A stretch of 64,000 nt of DNA from Helicoverpa zea (Eukaryota; Arthropoda; Insecta; Lepidoptera; Noctuidae). Below, one piece after another: positions 46,141 through 59,845 of this stretch. The notes below the pieces were generated by a model. It searched no databases and had not been told where the DNA came from. It worked only from the letters and a program-made list of their open reading frames with translations. Position 1 is the stretch's first letter. Each line of letters starts with the position of its first letter. The position numbers were made by a program, and so were the translations under genes. The stretch spans positions 11,718,001-11,782,000 of the forward strand of contig NC_061461.1 in assembly GCF_022581195.2 (NCBI RefSeq). The letters run 5' to 3'.

Positions 46141-48140
46141 AAGCGATAATACTACAACTCTAGACCAATTTACGCACCGAGGGTAAGTAAATTGCGGGCC
46201 CTTTGGAAAATTTGGGGTCTGGGCAGGCGAGATACAGCCGACGTATACAATGGCACGTTTCCGTAATGCAATGACGTAAATTGCGTTTGTGCAGATAAGA
46301 CGAAATTGGAGAATTACTTCTAAACAACAGTCGAGATCAGGGCATAGGCTACAATGTTCAGCATCCAAAATAAACAGATCTTATGATTACCTAGCTAGGT
46401 ATACATTTTCAATTCATGTTTCTTTGTTGCAATGGGGAGCTTCCGTCTGCATTTCCATGTTCTTTATGGTTACAAGCCTCATTTACTCTTTCTGTCCCTG
46501 CTTTGTTACGAAAGGAAGTTGGATATTGCTTTTTTCGCAATTTTTCCTTTTGATTGACTTCGTTGTGGGTTCCCGAGACAATTTACCGTTCAGGGAATAC
46601 CTTCGCTACTGTGTTGTCCAAGTTATTTTGTATTTCAATATTAGTAATGGATGAAAAAATAATAACGAGCCACTATAAAAGTTTTTAAGCCTTCAAAGCA
46701 TGAGATAAAAAGAGCGATACATCGAAGCATCAAAGGCACTTAAAGGTAAGCTCGCAGTATAATCCAGGCAAAAAGGTTTTAGTTCGAGAGCACAAACCAC
46801 ATTTCTTCATAGTTCGTGCGGACCACAGATTCATTATAGCGCGGGTGGAATTGCCACAGATATCAAAGGTCATGTAATGCGCTGCTCGACCTGAGCCGAT
46901 CCCTAGGGCATGACGAAACTTACCATCCTTACAGCCGTTCATCTTGGGAACTTGTTTTTCTTTATTGTTGAAAGCCGATACACGTTTATTACCTTTATTT
47001 ATTCGATCTCACCTTTATTATTCATGCAGAAGTTCGATCTAGCTCGAGAGATTAATATTAAATTTCGAAGACATAAAAGTTTTCTAGCTAACCACAAAAG
47101 GCACTTCTTATTCTGAAATACCTTAAAGTAAATCATATAGATGAGGACGCATTCTTTGAGCTGTACAATATGTTTCTAGAGCATCATGCGGTGCATCTAG
47201 GAACTTTAATATTCATACTGAATCTACTGCGAAACTACTTTGAAAAATACTTCCGAGATTTTTTCTGTACATTACCATTTTTATATCTGCACTGTAAAAA
47301 ATTCAACAAGAAATACTTGAAGAAATATCTCATTCTGGTAAGAAAAGTTGAGAACATAAAGATAGCAATTTTCTAAAAATTTATAGTTTCATGGAAGATT
47401 AAATTGCTGCTGATTAGAACCTATCGAAGAGGAGAATAATAATGTACGAAGGAGATTCAGAGACAGCGATATTGAGTGTTCCGGCTAAGCAATCAAGGCA
47501 GCCAAACATTCATACTGGTCGTAATACAATCAGCGCCTAACTCTGCCATAAATCGTGCGATTCGCACCAAGTGAAGTGAATCTGATTTGTGTCTCTGCCT
47601 TGGAAAGTATACGCAATATGTGGCCCGTGCGTGCGCGCGTCATGAATAGAAATCGCTTCGGCGATAACTTTCGTGCTGCCTCGCTCCCTCGGTAATAGCG
47701 AAGTGATAGACAGGGGTACTACTTTTGTTTTATTTGGACGTATTCTACATAGTGTATTGGGGTGTTTGCGCTTGTGGATTTGGAAGATGTTGCTTATCAA
47801 GTGCGATGACACTGGGGATGAATTCGGGATATTAATTTGGACAAAGTTCTTGGTTTCAAAGACAAAGCAGTCGCAGGATGAGTTAGTGATAACACAAATG
47901 TCACAATATTGGAATAAAATCAAAAACAATAGTAGTTGGTACTCATCGTTCTATATTCGATCTAGTCTAGTGTGTAGCAAGCAGAACACTTCATAAAACT
48001 TAATTCACAGACCAACCATTCATCCTGACACTATCTTCCCCCAGAAAGAGCATTCAGCAAATCGATTCATAACATAACTAGGAGTACATAGGCAAGAGGA
48101 GGCCACTAACTCCCGTGAATTATACCTTTACCCAACGCTT
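46141..48140. other. Unique non-coding stretch
   Basis: No repeat is recognised. Frames of 121-138 codons on both strands (for example 45,952-46,368 minus, 46,289-46,654 plus, 47,537-47,929 minus) have no domain and overlap one another. Confidence 0.4.
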
Positions 48141-48215
48141 GGACAGTAACAGCCAATATATTCCAGTTTTTAGAGACCGCTGTTGGGTACAGGCCACTGC
48201 TCTCCTGGTACCACA
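48141..48215 (-). mobile_element. Degenerate RTE-type retrotransposon 3' end
   Basis: Read on the minus strand: GGAGAGCAGTGGCCTGTACC, then CAACAGCGGTCTC, then ATATATTGGCTGTTACTGTCC. This resembles the GGAGAGGCC...CAGCAGTGGAC...TAGGCTG block of lepidopteran RTE 3' ends (compare 2,721-2,827). No clear tail or target duplication remains, so it is an old fragment. Confidence 0.45.
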
Positions 48216-50190
48216 TATCCACTTAGATTAGTAAAATAGGGTTTTTGCAGGACGTTGATGGAGATTGGCCCTTTTTGTGTAAGGGTGTGACCAGATTTTG
48301 ATAGTAAAGTATTGTAGAAATATGGTGGGTTCAAAGCGACACTATCTTTTGTGATACTGTGACTTAAAGCAGAGCAGGGGCTGACATGATAACTTTAGAT
48401 ATAAACTAAGCCAAAATTTATAATCCTACAAGAACACACTTCATCAAAAAAGTTGGAATAAAAACGAATGATAAATTCAAAGTAACATCCACATTAAAAT
48501 AAGATTTCATTCACCATGTAACTTCAAACTCGTAGTATGAAACTAAACTCCTAGTTCCATGATATTTGGTAGATCACGGCCGTCAGCTACAGATGCAAGC
48601 CACGATACATGTAGTCACGTTCTTATCTAGCAACCGCAGCTGGCAGTTCAGTGATCGTTGGCTCACGTATCCACTACACTCATTTGTGAGAAAAAATTGT
48701 GATAGCGTCTACGTGACCCCTTCGTACGCAGAGCTTTTAATTAATTCACTTCGTTATGTTTATAGGCCGTATGTCTTACATTGATCTCCATTATTCTCAC
48801 ATTTATGAAGATTTTTTTGTTGTCTATTAATGAGTTTCTATGCGTTTCTTTTCAATAGATTCTCGAGCCCCATTTATTTCTTCGTTGGCATCTACTTTAG
48901 CATTTCATGCAATATTCCTTTTTTGGAATCATACTACTTTGGCTGTAACACCGTCATTGATTTATTGATCTCGTGTTTATTTGCATCTCTGTCAAAAAGT
49001 AATAACATTCTGACAGATAGTATGATAAGTTTACGCTTAGAGTCGTCCCTAAATCATAGCTTTGGACCGCTATACCGACAGACATGATAATTTAAAAGCA
49101 GTATTTCTCAATGCGTAGTATTAAACTGTCAAATCAACAAATTATGGTTGTTGTAGAAATGAATTACTTCGAGTTATTATAACTTTCGCTAGCAATTAGT
49201 TTCGTATTAATATTTGTTACAGATAGTAATGATAAACTTCGTACTGTTACCAATTTGTCTAACAAAGTGGATCGTCTAGTAAATACACGAACAGAAGATT
49301 ACAAATGGCAGAGCATTCGAAAGCCTGATTTAGTATTTAGAACTTATTACAATAACTTTCAGTACTAGATCAAACCACCTCTCACATGTACAGATGCTTC
49401 TGACGAAATCATTCCAAAACTATCCTTCAACAGAACAAAACCAAGCAAACAAAAACACAACATACCCAACATTAGTGTGTTAAAAGGCTTTCTTTTGCCA
49501 ACTGCGTCGCCAAGACTGAATATACGTCTGTATGCAAAACTTACAAAAACGTGTGAACTAGTAGAAACACCATTAGATCCTAACGTGACGTAGGAATGGG
49601 GTCAGTCAAGACTGATGGTGGCTCAGCTATCTGGTGACAGCGACGCGCGTTTTGTGTGTACACATTAATCAGATGGATGTGTAGTGGATTATGATGGGGG
49701 CACTGTAGTTTGGAGTTCAGTAGGTTCTTGATAGTTGCACGATGTGGCTGTGTTTGGAATACCTAATGTAAGAAAAATTTCATAGTGTACCTAATTTTTA
49801 ATTGGATTCTTTCTGTATTTGGTTCCCACCTACGTTTACATTTACCTCCATTCTGTCCGTTTTACTTATTTGGTAACCGTGTAGCCAGACTAAATAACTG
49901 CGGAAATATCTTTATCTTCCTCTATATCCGCCGAAATTGCTTTGGCCATTTTTTTGGTTTGACAAAAAACTTCACTAATGACGACGTTTCTGAACAGACG
50001 GTTCGATATTTGTATTTCATCTTCCTGCCGAAACGAAGGAAGTTTACGTTTGTTAAAATTCTGCAGAAATATTCGTCATCCGAACACGAGGAGCAAAATG
50101 AAATGTTCTTATCTCAACAATATTGCGTTACCGGGTGACGTTGCACCGTTATCTGAAGAAAATTTTCGCGTGCACAATAGACAGTCGACA
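48216..50190. other. Unique AT-rich non-coding stretch
   Basis: No recognised repeat, RNA gene or exon. Short frames encode Phe/Ser/Tyr-rich peptides without domains. Confidence 0.4.
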
Positions 50191-50420
50191 CAAAGTGGCG
50201 CATATCACAGAGCCGTGCACGTGTGTGCAACAATGGCGAGTTAATGGCGGCAGCACGGCGCACGCTGCGACGGTGATAACAATTGACGTGCGTCGTCGAA
50301 CGCTCCCAAACGCGCGCACCGAGCGATGAGTGACGGCACCCGCACCGCGGCTTCACGCAACGCGCTCCAAGTCTACTTCGTCAAGCGCTCAATGAACCGC
50401 GACGAACGCAAAAAACAGAA
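50191..50420. other. GC-rich island
   Basis: Contains GGCGGCAGCACGGCGCACGC and GTGCGTCGTCGAACGC. Frames overlap on both strands. No exon can be supported. Confidence 0.25.
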
Positions 50421-50869
50421 CACTTGACGATGCCATTATGCAAGGACTAATTAAATCAAACCCAGCAATAAGCGACGCTGCTACCCCTTATTTTGATTGC
50501 TTCCATGTAAATTCATTCTCTGTTATTCGTATTCGGTTCTAAATGAATTTCGTGTCCAACGGCATCCGACCGCAACGGCCCGACATCGGAAACTTTATAA
50601 ATTATTATTACAGCTACACAAGCGAACAAAACAATCTACAAATTCGAACTACATAACGGGAGTGCTCAAATTGAATTGTAAAACTTCACTAGGTTGTGGA
50701 CAAAACATTAAAACTAGCAAATCGTCCTCGACGGTAGAGCACAACTTGGATCGTTTAGTGTTAATCGGAGATTATCTGAAAGGCCGCAGCGTCCACGCGT
50801 TCATTAAAAATTAATAATGAGAGAAGGGAGTTATGTAAGCCGATACAGCTGAAGTATTCGCTCATTTGA
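50421..50869. other. Unique non-coding stretch
   Basis: Intermediate composition. A 105-codon frame at 50,497-50,814 shows no recognised domain and is not called. Confidence 0.4.
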
Positions 50870-53130
50870 GATAATATACACATCACATTCCGGCGTAATT
50901 AACAGAGCACGAGCCACGCATCATAATGTTTTGATAGCGGGGCGCGTATCATGTTCAAAGGGCCGGCTCGCCCGGGAGCACATTAGTTCGGCGACATCAC
51001 GGTCGCGTTCGCGCACGACCTCCGCCTGTCAGATGTCACCCTTTACCGCATTCGAGGGAAGATATCTGTAGCGTCACAAGTAATTAAGAAGCGAGCCACG
51101 CTTTGTCCCGTCCCCGGGGACGACTGGGGGCTTTCCGCGCCTCTCCCTACTTACATAATTTCTCTTAACTGCATAATCGATATGAACGTGTCGCACTTAT
51201 CCCGTCTAGACGTTAACGCGCTGGATCATAAGTCTGCATCGTATTGCGTTTGGAGTGGCTCGCGACTATTTGCGAGTAATGCAGCTCCGCCCTATCCCAC
51301 GAGGACTTCGAGTGTTTTCGGTGTCTCGTCTCCGTGTTCTCAAACGCCGCCAGATTACTCGGCAGCCGACGGAGCGTAAATAAACCTCGCACCGATATAT
51401 CAAATACTAAAGTTTAACCGTCCGTATAAAATTTCATACTTAGGAGCGGAAAGTATTTAATTGACAATGAATGTGACAGAGTAACGGCACGCGAGAGGGT
51501 TGCGAGCCAAACGGAGCGCGTCTCTGTTAATGGGGTCAACGAAATTGAGAAAAGTGAAACGGTGGAGTGGGCCGGACGGGCATTTATTACCGGCCGGACC
51601 CGACAACCCTCGTCCGGAGAGGGACGAGCCCATACACGGGAGAGAGACGCCACGCATTCCAAATAGCAGTGCACAAACAAAGAGAGCGCTAGGACGGGCC
51701 CGCGGCCACCCCGCCGACAGCGCGACGCTCAGCGCGCACTTCCGAATTAATAACGAAATTGTAAGAATGGACGTGACAGCCATGGTCTGGTCCAACGCTT
51801 CCACCAGGCTCCGTCGCCGCACCGCCGCTCATTTATAAGAACTATAAATAATTAATTAGCCGCACTGCCTCGAGGGACGCGTTCAGTTTACCCACGTCAA
51901 GTCTGTGACATTTTAATGGCCTTTTAAACGTGCATCCACGTGAGCCTTCAACCCATTGTACATTGCATAAATAATTGAAAATATCGAGTAGTTACAAAGA
52001 TACACGTTGACGTTGAAAGGATTGGATAATTATTTCCGCTTCCAATATCGGTATGCACGGAGCTACAAAGACGGAGTCTGTTACAGGGCGCATCGCTTCA
52101 GGCTGTCTCCCTACGTAGTCAGAACGTAAATCGGTGCATCCAATCACGAGCGGCGGGGCGACAGCTCCAGATAGGGAGTTGGAAATCAGTTTGCCACTAT
52201 TGAATTATACGAGAGCTGCAGCCAGGACGTCATACGCCAAAGTTTAATCTCCCGGAGCGGCGGACGGGCTTATTATGCAAATAGTCGACGAGTCTCCTCG
52301 GTCATCTTACAGTCACGTACGGCGCGCACGTACCGAGCAGCGCCGCGTGTCGCCGCACCGCGCCACGTCGCGCCACATCGCGCCACACCGCGCCACATCG
52401 CGCCGCGGCCAGCGCGACGCGTACAACCCACTCATAAACGTAATCGTAAACGCAACCCCATCGATGAGGAAATCATTTCGCCGAAACGAAATGTCTTCAT
52501 TACAAGACGATAACAAAATGGAACCTTGATGAAGATAAAATTATTTGACTATCAAAAGACGGGAGAAACTTCGACGACATCAATTTATTGCCTCCGAATA
52601 AAGTCCGACCTAAAATTCAAAATGAAGAAGGCATCGAGCGACGGAAACGAACGGAAGCGAGAGGAAAATCTAACTCTTTCTTTCGACGAAAGCCAACCCC
52701 CGACGAGCGTTAATTAAGCGAAAATCGAAACGTCAAAGCTAGACTCGGGCTTTATGCAAATTCACCAGAATTGACTTTCGTGTCGACGCCGTCAGAATTT
52801 TTACCGCTTTCCAGACGATTGTTTGAACGAGGTAATTAGGGAAGCGATAAAGACACGTACGCGACTGTTAAACTTTCTATAGACGTTTGAGTCGTCCAAC
52901 AAGACGTATCAATTGAGCGGGGATGCAGGCGCTGGTCTGCACGCGGGCGTATCGCGAGAAGGGCACGCGAGCGCCGGTGGGCCGGTGCCGACACGTACCG
53001 TTAGAGTGAACTCCGCAGCGCGCGCGACCTCGCAGCCCTGGACATGAGGCCTGCACCGACTATTACATAATTTCCTAATAAACCCACGAACACATAGCAC
53101 ACGCGCTCATAAAAACTTTCGTAATTACGA
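50870..53130. promoter_or_regulatory. GC-rich region with repeated homeodomain-type TAATTA cores; candidate regulatory cluster
   Basis: Most of this 2.26-kb stretch is CpG-rich, yet AT-rich TAATTA cores recur at 50,896, 51,081, 51,849, 52,711, 52,833 and 53,122. Octamers ATGCAAAT occur at 52,275-52,282 and 52,754-52,761. TAATTA is the core bound by many homeodomain proteins and ATGCAAAT the POU octamer. Frames at 51,182-51,379 and 51,500-51,838 are open but unrecognised and are attributable to GC-rich composition. Enhancer function is inference. Confidence 0.35.
52341..52410. repeat. 10-bp minisatellite, seven units
   Basis: Seven consecutive 10-base units start CGCC: CGCCGCGTGT, CGCCGCACCG, CGCCACGTCG, CGCCACATCG, CGCCACACCG, CGCCACATCG, CGCCGCGGCC. 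The period is exact and the units vary mainly at CpG-type positions. It lies inside the candidate regulatory cluster. A 10-base period is close to one DNA turn. Confidence 0.9.
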
Positions 53131-56100
53131 TAGAAAATTAACACCGAATTCTAGCAACAATATAATCGGGGAAGGGTGAGCGGAACCACGGTGAGCGGGG
53201 AGTTTTTGTACTCGTATCGTGAGAATGGGCATTTAGCGGCTTGGTTATTCGAGGCGTATCGCGTGATATCATTAGAACATTATTGCTACCACAAATTTCT
53301 TTGTCACTTAACCGGCACTGGATTTGTTGGATTTATTGAGCGTGACGCTGCACGGACGGCTTAGAGAATTTTGTAGTTGTCCCACATAGCTGGGCACAGT
53401 GGGCACGCCCGCTGTTCTGTAAAATATACGCTCGGAACGCCCGTTTCTGATACAATGTTAAGAAGCGCACTAAACTCGTTTTGTGTACACGGACCATTGA
53501 ATTAGACGACGTGGAGCATTAAATAAGGATTAAATATGTGTGTATCGCTATAGAGAAATATGAAGACAAGCGCGCAGTGGGCGGGACACTTGGCTTAGGA
53601 GTGGCCGCGGTAACAACTGATAGCCAAGAGCTGTTGGCAGCCGAGTTACTAAAAATCATGTGTCAGAAATGTTGGGAAATAATGTGGAAGCGCACTTCCG
53701 ATGTGTCAGGAATACAGGATGGAAGGAAGCGAACAGCGCCAGCGACTCCACTCTTTTATTTTAATAGAAATATCGTCGAATGTTTCGTGAAGGCACGCCT
53801 CTTTTTCTTCACTATAGATTCTGTATAAACAAAAGCTTTTAATTCGTGGAGACTTTCAAGGATTTTTCAAAGGCCATAATGTGTAGTGCCAAAAGAGTGT
53901 TACATCACCCAATAAATATATAACAGGAATATTTAAATTCGATAGGTCCTGATTTATTTCTCGGATAGCATTGATATTCCTTGAGCTAGGAAGCCCTACA
54001 GACGTTTCGCCCGAGTCCCGATTGCCGGCTCTTTTCAAAGCAGTGAATGCAGGCCATCTATCGACATATTATACCCCGGCTTCTCTTCCAGGTTGAGTGC
54101 ATATTTATGTACTAAATTACCTTTACCTTATCACTACAATATGCGAACTAAATTGTTACGCAGACGTCGTAACGACTGAATTTAAAATCAGAAGAATTTT
54201 CAAGCACGTAGGCACATACTTTACAGGTCCAATTTAATCTAAAAGAAACCATTACCTGTGCTTTACAAGGAATGTTCTTAAAGTATTCTGAACCAACTTG
54301 AACTGGTCGATCAATAAGCTCGGCTGATATTAACCCATTTTCTAGCACATACAACTAGTCCTAATATTTAACATTATGTTCACCGGACAAAAGATATCGT
54401 AAATATGGCACAGCGGGGACTACGTAACAGAACGGTTTTTACCAAAACTGACCAAAATGGTCGTTTCGCGTTGTAATTTGTACTAAACTTGTTAATCATG
54501 AAAATTATTAATACGTGAGAATATATTAGCGAGACAATGGGGACTTTTTGTCCAAACGACTAAAGTTAGTAAGTCGATGAAACTAGAAATAGTTAGAGAA
54601 TAATGCAAGTAGCAAAAACATTTCACATTCGTAATTCGCATAGCGTATAACAAATCCAGCAATAATTGCTTATAGAACGCAAGATAATCTTTGTGAAAAA
54701 CTGTACAGATTTCTTCAAATACTTCTCAGGCGTTAATGCGTAAAACGCCTCCATTATTAGAACGATTTACTTCTATAAAAGGTTGTAGAAAAAAGTATCG
54801 ATTTCCATCCGCTTTAGAGTGCATAAAAATACAAATTCCTACATAATTTCCTATTCATAAGTCATAACGTAACGACTTACGTACAGCAGTAGGTGAAGCT
54901 ACCTCCATTACATCGGAATCGAGTCTGAACGGCTTTTAATTTCACACCATCCATCAATGGGCCACGCCCGAGGATGTGCGTATAATAATTACGTCAAAAC
55001 GCACTGGATGGGTTCGCCAACTTGCCAACGTGTAGGGCTGCCGATCTCTCAACTGTATCTACCAATGTAACAGATACATTGTCGTGATACATTAAGCAAC
55101 AATAAATATAGGAAATGAGTCGATACAGATAACATTCGAAACATTGTAACCGCATTAAAGCAAAGACAATGACGAAGCGTAGGCAAATAGATCGATACGA
55201 ACAGGAAACTCGGTAATTCCCCAGAAATTGATAATTCTTCAGATCACACCACCGACGCAGTAACCCTTATTAATCCAGTTATTCCATTATGACTCAACGT
55301 GTTGCAATTTCAATTTATGACCGGAATCAAATTTTCCAGAATAGATTCGTTTATTATCGACGTGTTGAAAACATAACAGGGTTCCCGGAACCTCTTTCCT
55401 ATATTTTATAATAACAGTTTAGCTATCAATGAAACCGATGATTCACGCCTTCACGCTCTTTGACTTACTTCGGAACAATTTGCTTCAGTTTTTATATATA
55501 ATCTAGATTCGTTTCGGTGTCCATACAGCCCTGGTAACGTTCCGTCGTGTGGCGTAATGGACAAATAATATGCACGTCGTCAGCCAACCATTATAATGTT
55601 ATTTGAGGGCAAGCAATAATTGCTGAGCCAGACTGTTGCTGACTAAATTTTGTTGCCAACCGTCTGGAATTATTCGTGGTTAGACGTTTTACATCGACTA
55701 ACTTTGAATGTCAGTTAAAGACACGGTTCGATAAAGATGCAGAGGTCTAGATAATGCCTAAAGAGAACATTTAGGGCACGAAACTAAAATAACAACAGCA
55801 GACTGAGAACCAAGTTCCCAAGGTAAAACGATGCTAAAACACAAAGTTTTTTAGTTGGAAAAGTTACTTTGCGTTACATAACTCCGGGGAACGCTCCAAA
55901 GCGTTCTAATAAACGAAGGTGACTATGACTTATGGAAGACGAGAATTGCCAGTCACAAAATAAAGAAGAGATGAAGAGATGCCTAATTACGCGGCAAGTG
56001 TGGGTGTGAGTGAGATCGGCACGCCACAAGCAGCCGGTAACAATTATAAATTCAAGGAACTTAGTCGTGCCGCTCCGGCGTCGCGCCGTGCCTTTGAAAG

Positions 56101-59100
56101 CGAACCACTATTTTGATGCATCAGAGCCGCACTCGAGGGCGTCTGGCTTTCAGTATCGCAGACGGTTTTTGTTGCTTTAATACAGAGATGCGTTGGATCT
56201 TGTGCAACACTGAATTGTTGCTACGCTCAAATATTTACAAAGTGTTTTTGCCTCGTATTGATGCTGTTTAAATGAAACTTGGAATAAAAAAGGTAAGGCA
56301 TGTTGTAAATACACATAATGTTGCTGATAGAAAAACATCAACACCAAATAAAGAATATTGTGGCTCGTAAAAATAAGGCTAATGAAGGTCTGAACGTAAT
56401 AAACCTAATTATATTTTTAGACATAAATCCTTTTCAGATTTGGATATTTAAGACATTAAAAACATGTTTAATGTCACGACAAGATTATATTAGTCTTCAA
56501 GTGCCATGTACTTTGAACTACATAAACAAGAGAGGTTTAGCGCCGAACCTAGTAATTTAAGAAGTATGCTAAAGTTAGGTTGCTTGTGTAGGCACATGAA
56601 TTACCATTTGGCGTCCCTGCCAAAACTCGGAGCAACCGCACGTTGCCTCGGCAATATTGGACACCTTTGACGTAACATTCACACAAGTTATTACTAATTC
56701 ACTACCCGTCAGGTAAACGGTTCGTTACTCCGTAAAGTTTAAAGCCATGTTTTCTGAAATGTGGAATATCGTGAGATGTAAGACAGGCCGCTTACCAGAC
56801 GTACACGTCACGCTATATTATGAACAGCTACGACGAGCTAAATCAGATGGCTTTTAATGCCGAGATACCAAAGTTATTGTACGGAATTCACTGATTCCAT
56901 TCTTAGCGTTTGAAATTTTAATGTTAATCAAAATAGCCGCGTTCTTGGAAGGTTCAGGTGATATTTGATCTGCTCCACTTTTGATATTTGGAGAATAATT
57001 TTCTACTAAAATATTAAGCACCTCGTTACTGCTACCGGGAATCATTAGTTTATCTTTAGCATGGTTTAAAAATTCATGTAATCAACAAATCCCTTTCCAA
57101 GAGCTTATTACAATTCGTGGTAGAATTAAAATACAATGTTGTTTCAATAGGATATTGTGAACGTTAACAATTTCTATTGGTGCGTCTGTAACGTGACAGA
57201 GAAACAAATTAAAATGTATAAACTGCAACATTGTTACGTCTTTGCCTTTTCCCACACCGCAATTTACTGTTTCTTTTATCTTCTTTTTATTTACATTCTA
57301 ATAGACGTGTTTTGTTTTATCTTTATTTGTATGACGAGCGTGTATGGGTTGGTGTATTCTATAATATACGTTGGGGAGTGTCGAAAGTGTACCATCCGCC
57401 TGTCTGATGATGGATATCAATCACTCTGGTTCGTGTTCATCTCGGTTAGATTGACATTGATTGTTCTGGTGTAAAATATGTGGGAGTGTCGAACCAGCTG
57501 CTCTGCTGTGTTCATTATTAACTAGATATTGTGCTGGTAATTTGTGGTATCATCAAACTTGGTTTATTTTGGAATGATGGGGGCGGATTCTTAGCTTGAA
57601 ATTAAGTTCATCTCAGTAATTTTCCTTGGTAACGACAAATTTCTTGTGAGCATTTACATTGTCTTTCTTTGGAAATAGCAAAGATATCTCCAAAATATGT
57701 ATGGGTAACTAATCACCTCCAATTTCCAAGATTTCAATGTCTAAATTAACCAGCCACTCGCAGACATCATTTTCTTTGGTAACATAATACGAATAACATT
57801 GACCAGTGTGATAAGTATCGAGCTAAGTACACTTAATTGATTAACACCCATTCAGATATCGTAAGATGAGAATACACGCGCTTAACATATCAGATAACGT
57901 ATGAAGATAGTTTTACATGCAAATCTTATAATGGATCTTTCTAGAAAAGGTCATCTGGACGTTACCTTCAATAACTAGAGACTGCTGCGGATAATTTTGC
58001 TGTGATATGGAGATATATTCAACCATAAAACGCAAAGGGAAAATTGTACACTTCTTAATGCTAGAACATAATGAGCTGTATTGACACCGCGTCATTAAAT
58101 ATAAAATATGAAGATGTATAAAGCAGATATGCATCCTTACCTCTTAAAACATTACTAGACATATTTTTGATGGCTCTTGTTCACCATTACGACCAACAAT
58201 TACAAAATTGACACAAAAACTTCAGTCCAATAAAGTTAGTACATATATTTAGCATTGCAGTACTATCTATCCATGTTATCTTCGAACGCATTCCTCGATG
58301 GAACATCTCGCTATATATTTAATGGATCAGAGCATTTTGTTGGCGACCGTCGCCGCTTGTGCCCTACACTCGACCTTCCGACGCTTTAGTGAATCTAACG
58401 TTTAGTCTCGTTTGTAGCGGTGAAAATTCTCACTTTCGTGTGTTTTTAGTTAATGATACACGTGGGGATTATAATGTATACATTGTAGTGTTTGCGTTAC
58501 GTAAATCTTTGCAATAATGAGCGAGAAGTCGTATACATATGATGAAATGTATCCCTTTACTGTCTGACTGTTGTCTCAACATTGTAGATTATCTCATTCA
58601 AAAAATTACATACACGTGACGCCTTTTCCGTCCCATCTTTATATGTTTGTGGTGAGCGAAATTTTCTTTCACCATGTATAGAAAAACTAAGCAACATGGT
58701 ACATGTACCATTTATTCGAGCCGTGTGCGGAAAACGAGTAGTCTAATGGTGTTATAAGCGCATAGTAATAACGTTTGACATGACAAGACATGTTAGTTTT
58801 TATGCAGACAGAACTGCGAATAATTGTTGACACGGGTAAGGCGAACTACTGTTGGTTTAACTGTTAACTGTACGTTCGTGTGTGACCGAATACAAGTTTG
58901 TGGTGGTACCCGCTACTCGGAGAACATCATTTTGGTTGGTTGTAGAATAGAATATACATAGGTGGGAATACAGTTTATGTTGCTGTGATTTACATATGAT
59001 GTCACAGATTGCATCTGATCTAGTTATAGACTAGATTATCATTTTTTTCTTGATGTTTTTTCTAAATAATTTGCCGTTCGTAAACTTTTATAATGCAATA

Positions 59101-59790
59101 CAATGGAGTTAAAAAAAAGCAGGACTGCTCACATCAGATGAGACGACACGACAATCTATGGATCTTCATATTATGCAGACACCTCTTGCCAAAATGGTGA
59201 TTAGTATAAAATATACATGGCATATACCATTTAAGTTAACTATATTATATCCCATATACCCATATAAGTTAACTATAACTCGTAACTGTAGCGTTTACCT
59301 CAGTCCATCCAGTAACTGCGGCTAATTATTAACACAATTAAGATAGTGACCGCTTATCTCTCGCTTGTCGCCAGTCGTCTAACTGGACCACCGTTAAATA
59401 GCAGGTTATCTGCCGTCGCTGGTTCAAATACTGGTTTTAGTTAAACTTGAAGTTTAGTGTTTAATGTGTGTAGTTTGATGGTTAGAAATGTATCGTTGAG
59501 TTCACACATTTAATCGGATCGTATTTAAACTTTTCTATAATTGGTTTAAGAGTTGTCAAATACAGGTATATTTTTCTGGGAAAGGGAAAAAATGGTTTTA
59601 GTGATTAAACGAATACTGAAATAGTAACGTTATTTAATAAGTAAATGAATTGTGCGGTGAACTAGCAAAGGCCATCTGTACCTAAAAATCTAGATAAATA
59701 CAGACTGATCTACAAAACCACACAGCCTTTTAAATATGGGTTTTCAATGTATTTACCAGAATGGAATACATAAACGTTATAATGTAACTT
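53131..59790. other. Unique non-coding stretch, almost no recognisable repeats
   Basis: No mobile element or exon is recognised over 6.6 kb. A small GC-richer patch at about 56,000-56,160 contains CGCTCCGGCGTCGCGCCGTGC-like sequence and TTTCAGTATCG (arthropod initiator-like) at about 56,149. The TATATATTTAATGG at about 58,311 has no partner initiator at standard spacing. Open frames such as 53,538-53,828 carry no domain. Confidence 0.4.
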
Positions 59791-59845
59791 TAGTCTATAT
59801 ACTATTATATAGACTAGCTAGAAAAATGACTGTTTCTAGCTAGTC
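59791..59845. repeat. Two overlapping perfect hairpins
   Basis: Hairpin A: TAGTCTATAT (59,791-59,800) pairs with ATATAGACTA (59,807-59,816). Hairpin B: GACTAGCTAGAAA (59,812-59,824) pairs with TTTCTAGCTAGTC (59,833-59,845). The stems share 59,812-59,816, so the two folds exclude each other. No gene lies beside them. Confidence 0.75.

Noticed and set aside
45403..46368. Series of 80-138-codon frames on both strands around the GC island
   Set aside because: The peptides are Arg/Ala/Ser-rich and lie antisense to each other, as expected where CpG-rich DNA has few stop codons.
47537..47996. Antisense pair of 107- and 130-codon frames
   Set aside because: No domain, no repeat, and they overlap on opposite strands.
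51182..51838. 65- and 112-codon plus-strand frames in the GC-rich cluster
   Set aside because: No recognised domain and no splice borders. They are explained by composition, and antisense frames of equal length exist.
58310..58325. TATATATTTAATGG as a TATA promoter
   Set aside because: No initiator-like TCAGT at about 25-30 bases downstream, and such strings are common in AT-rich DNA.
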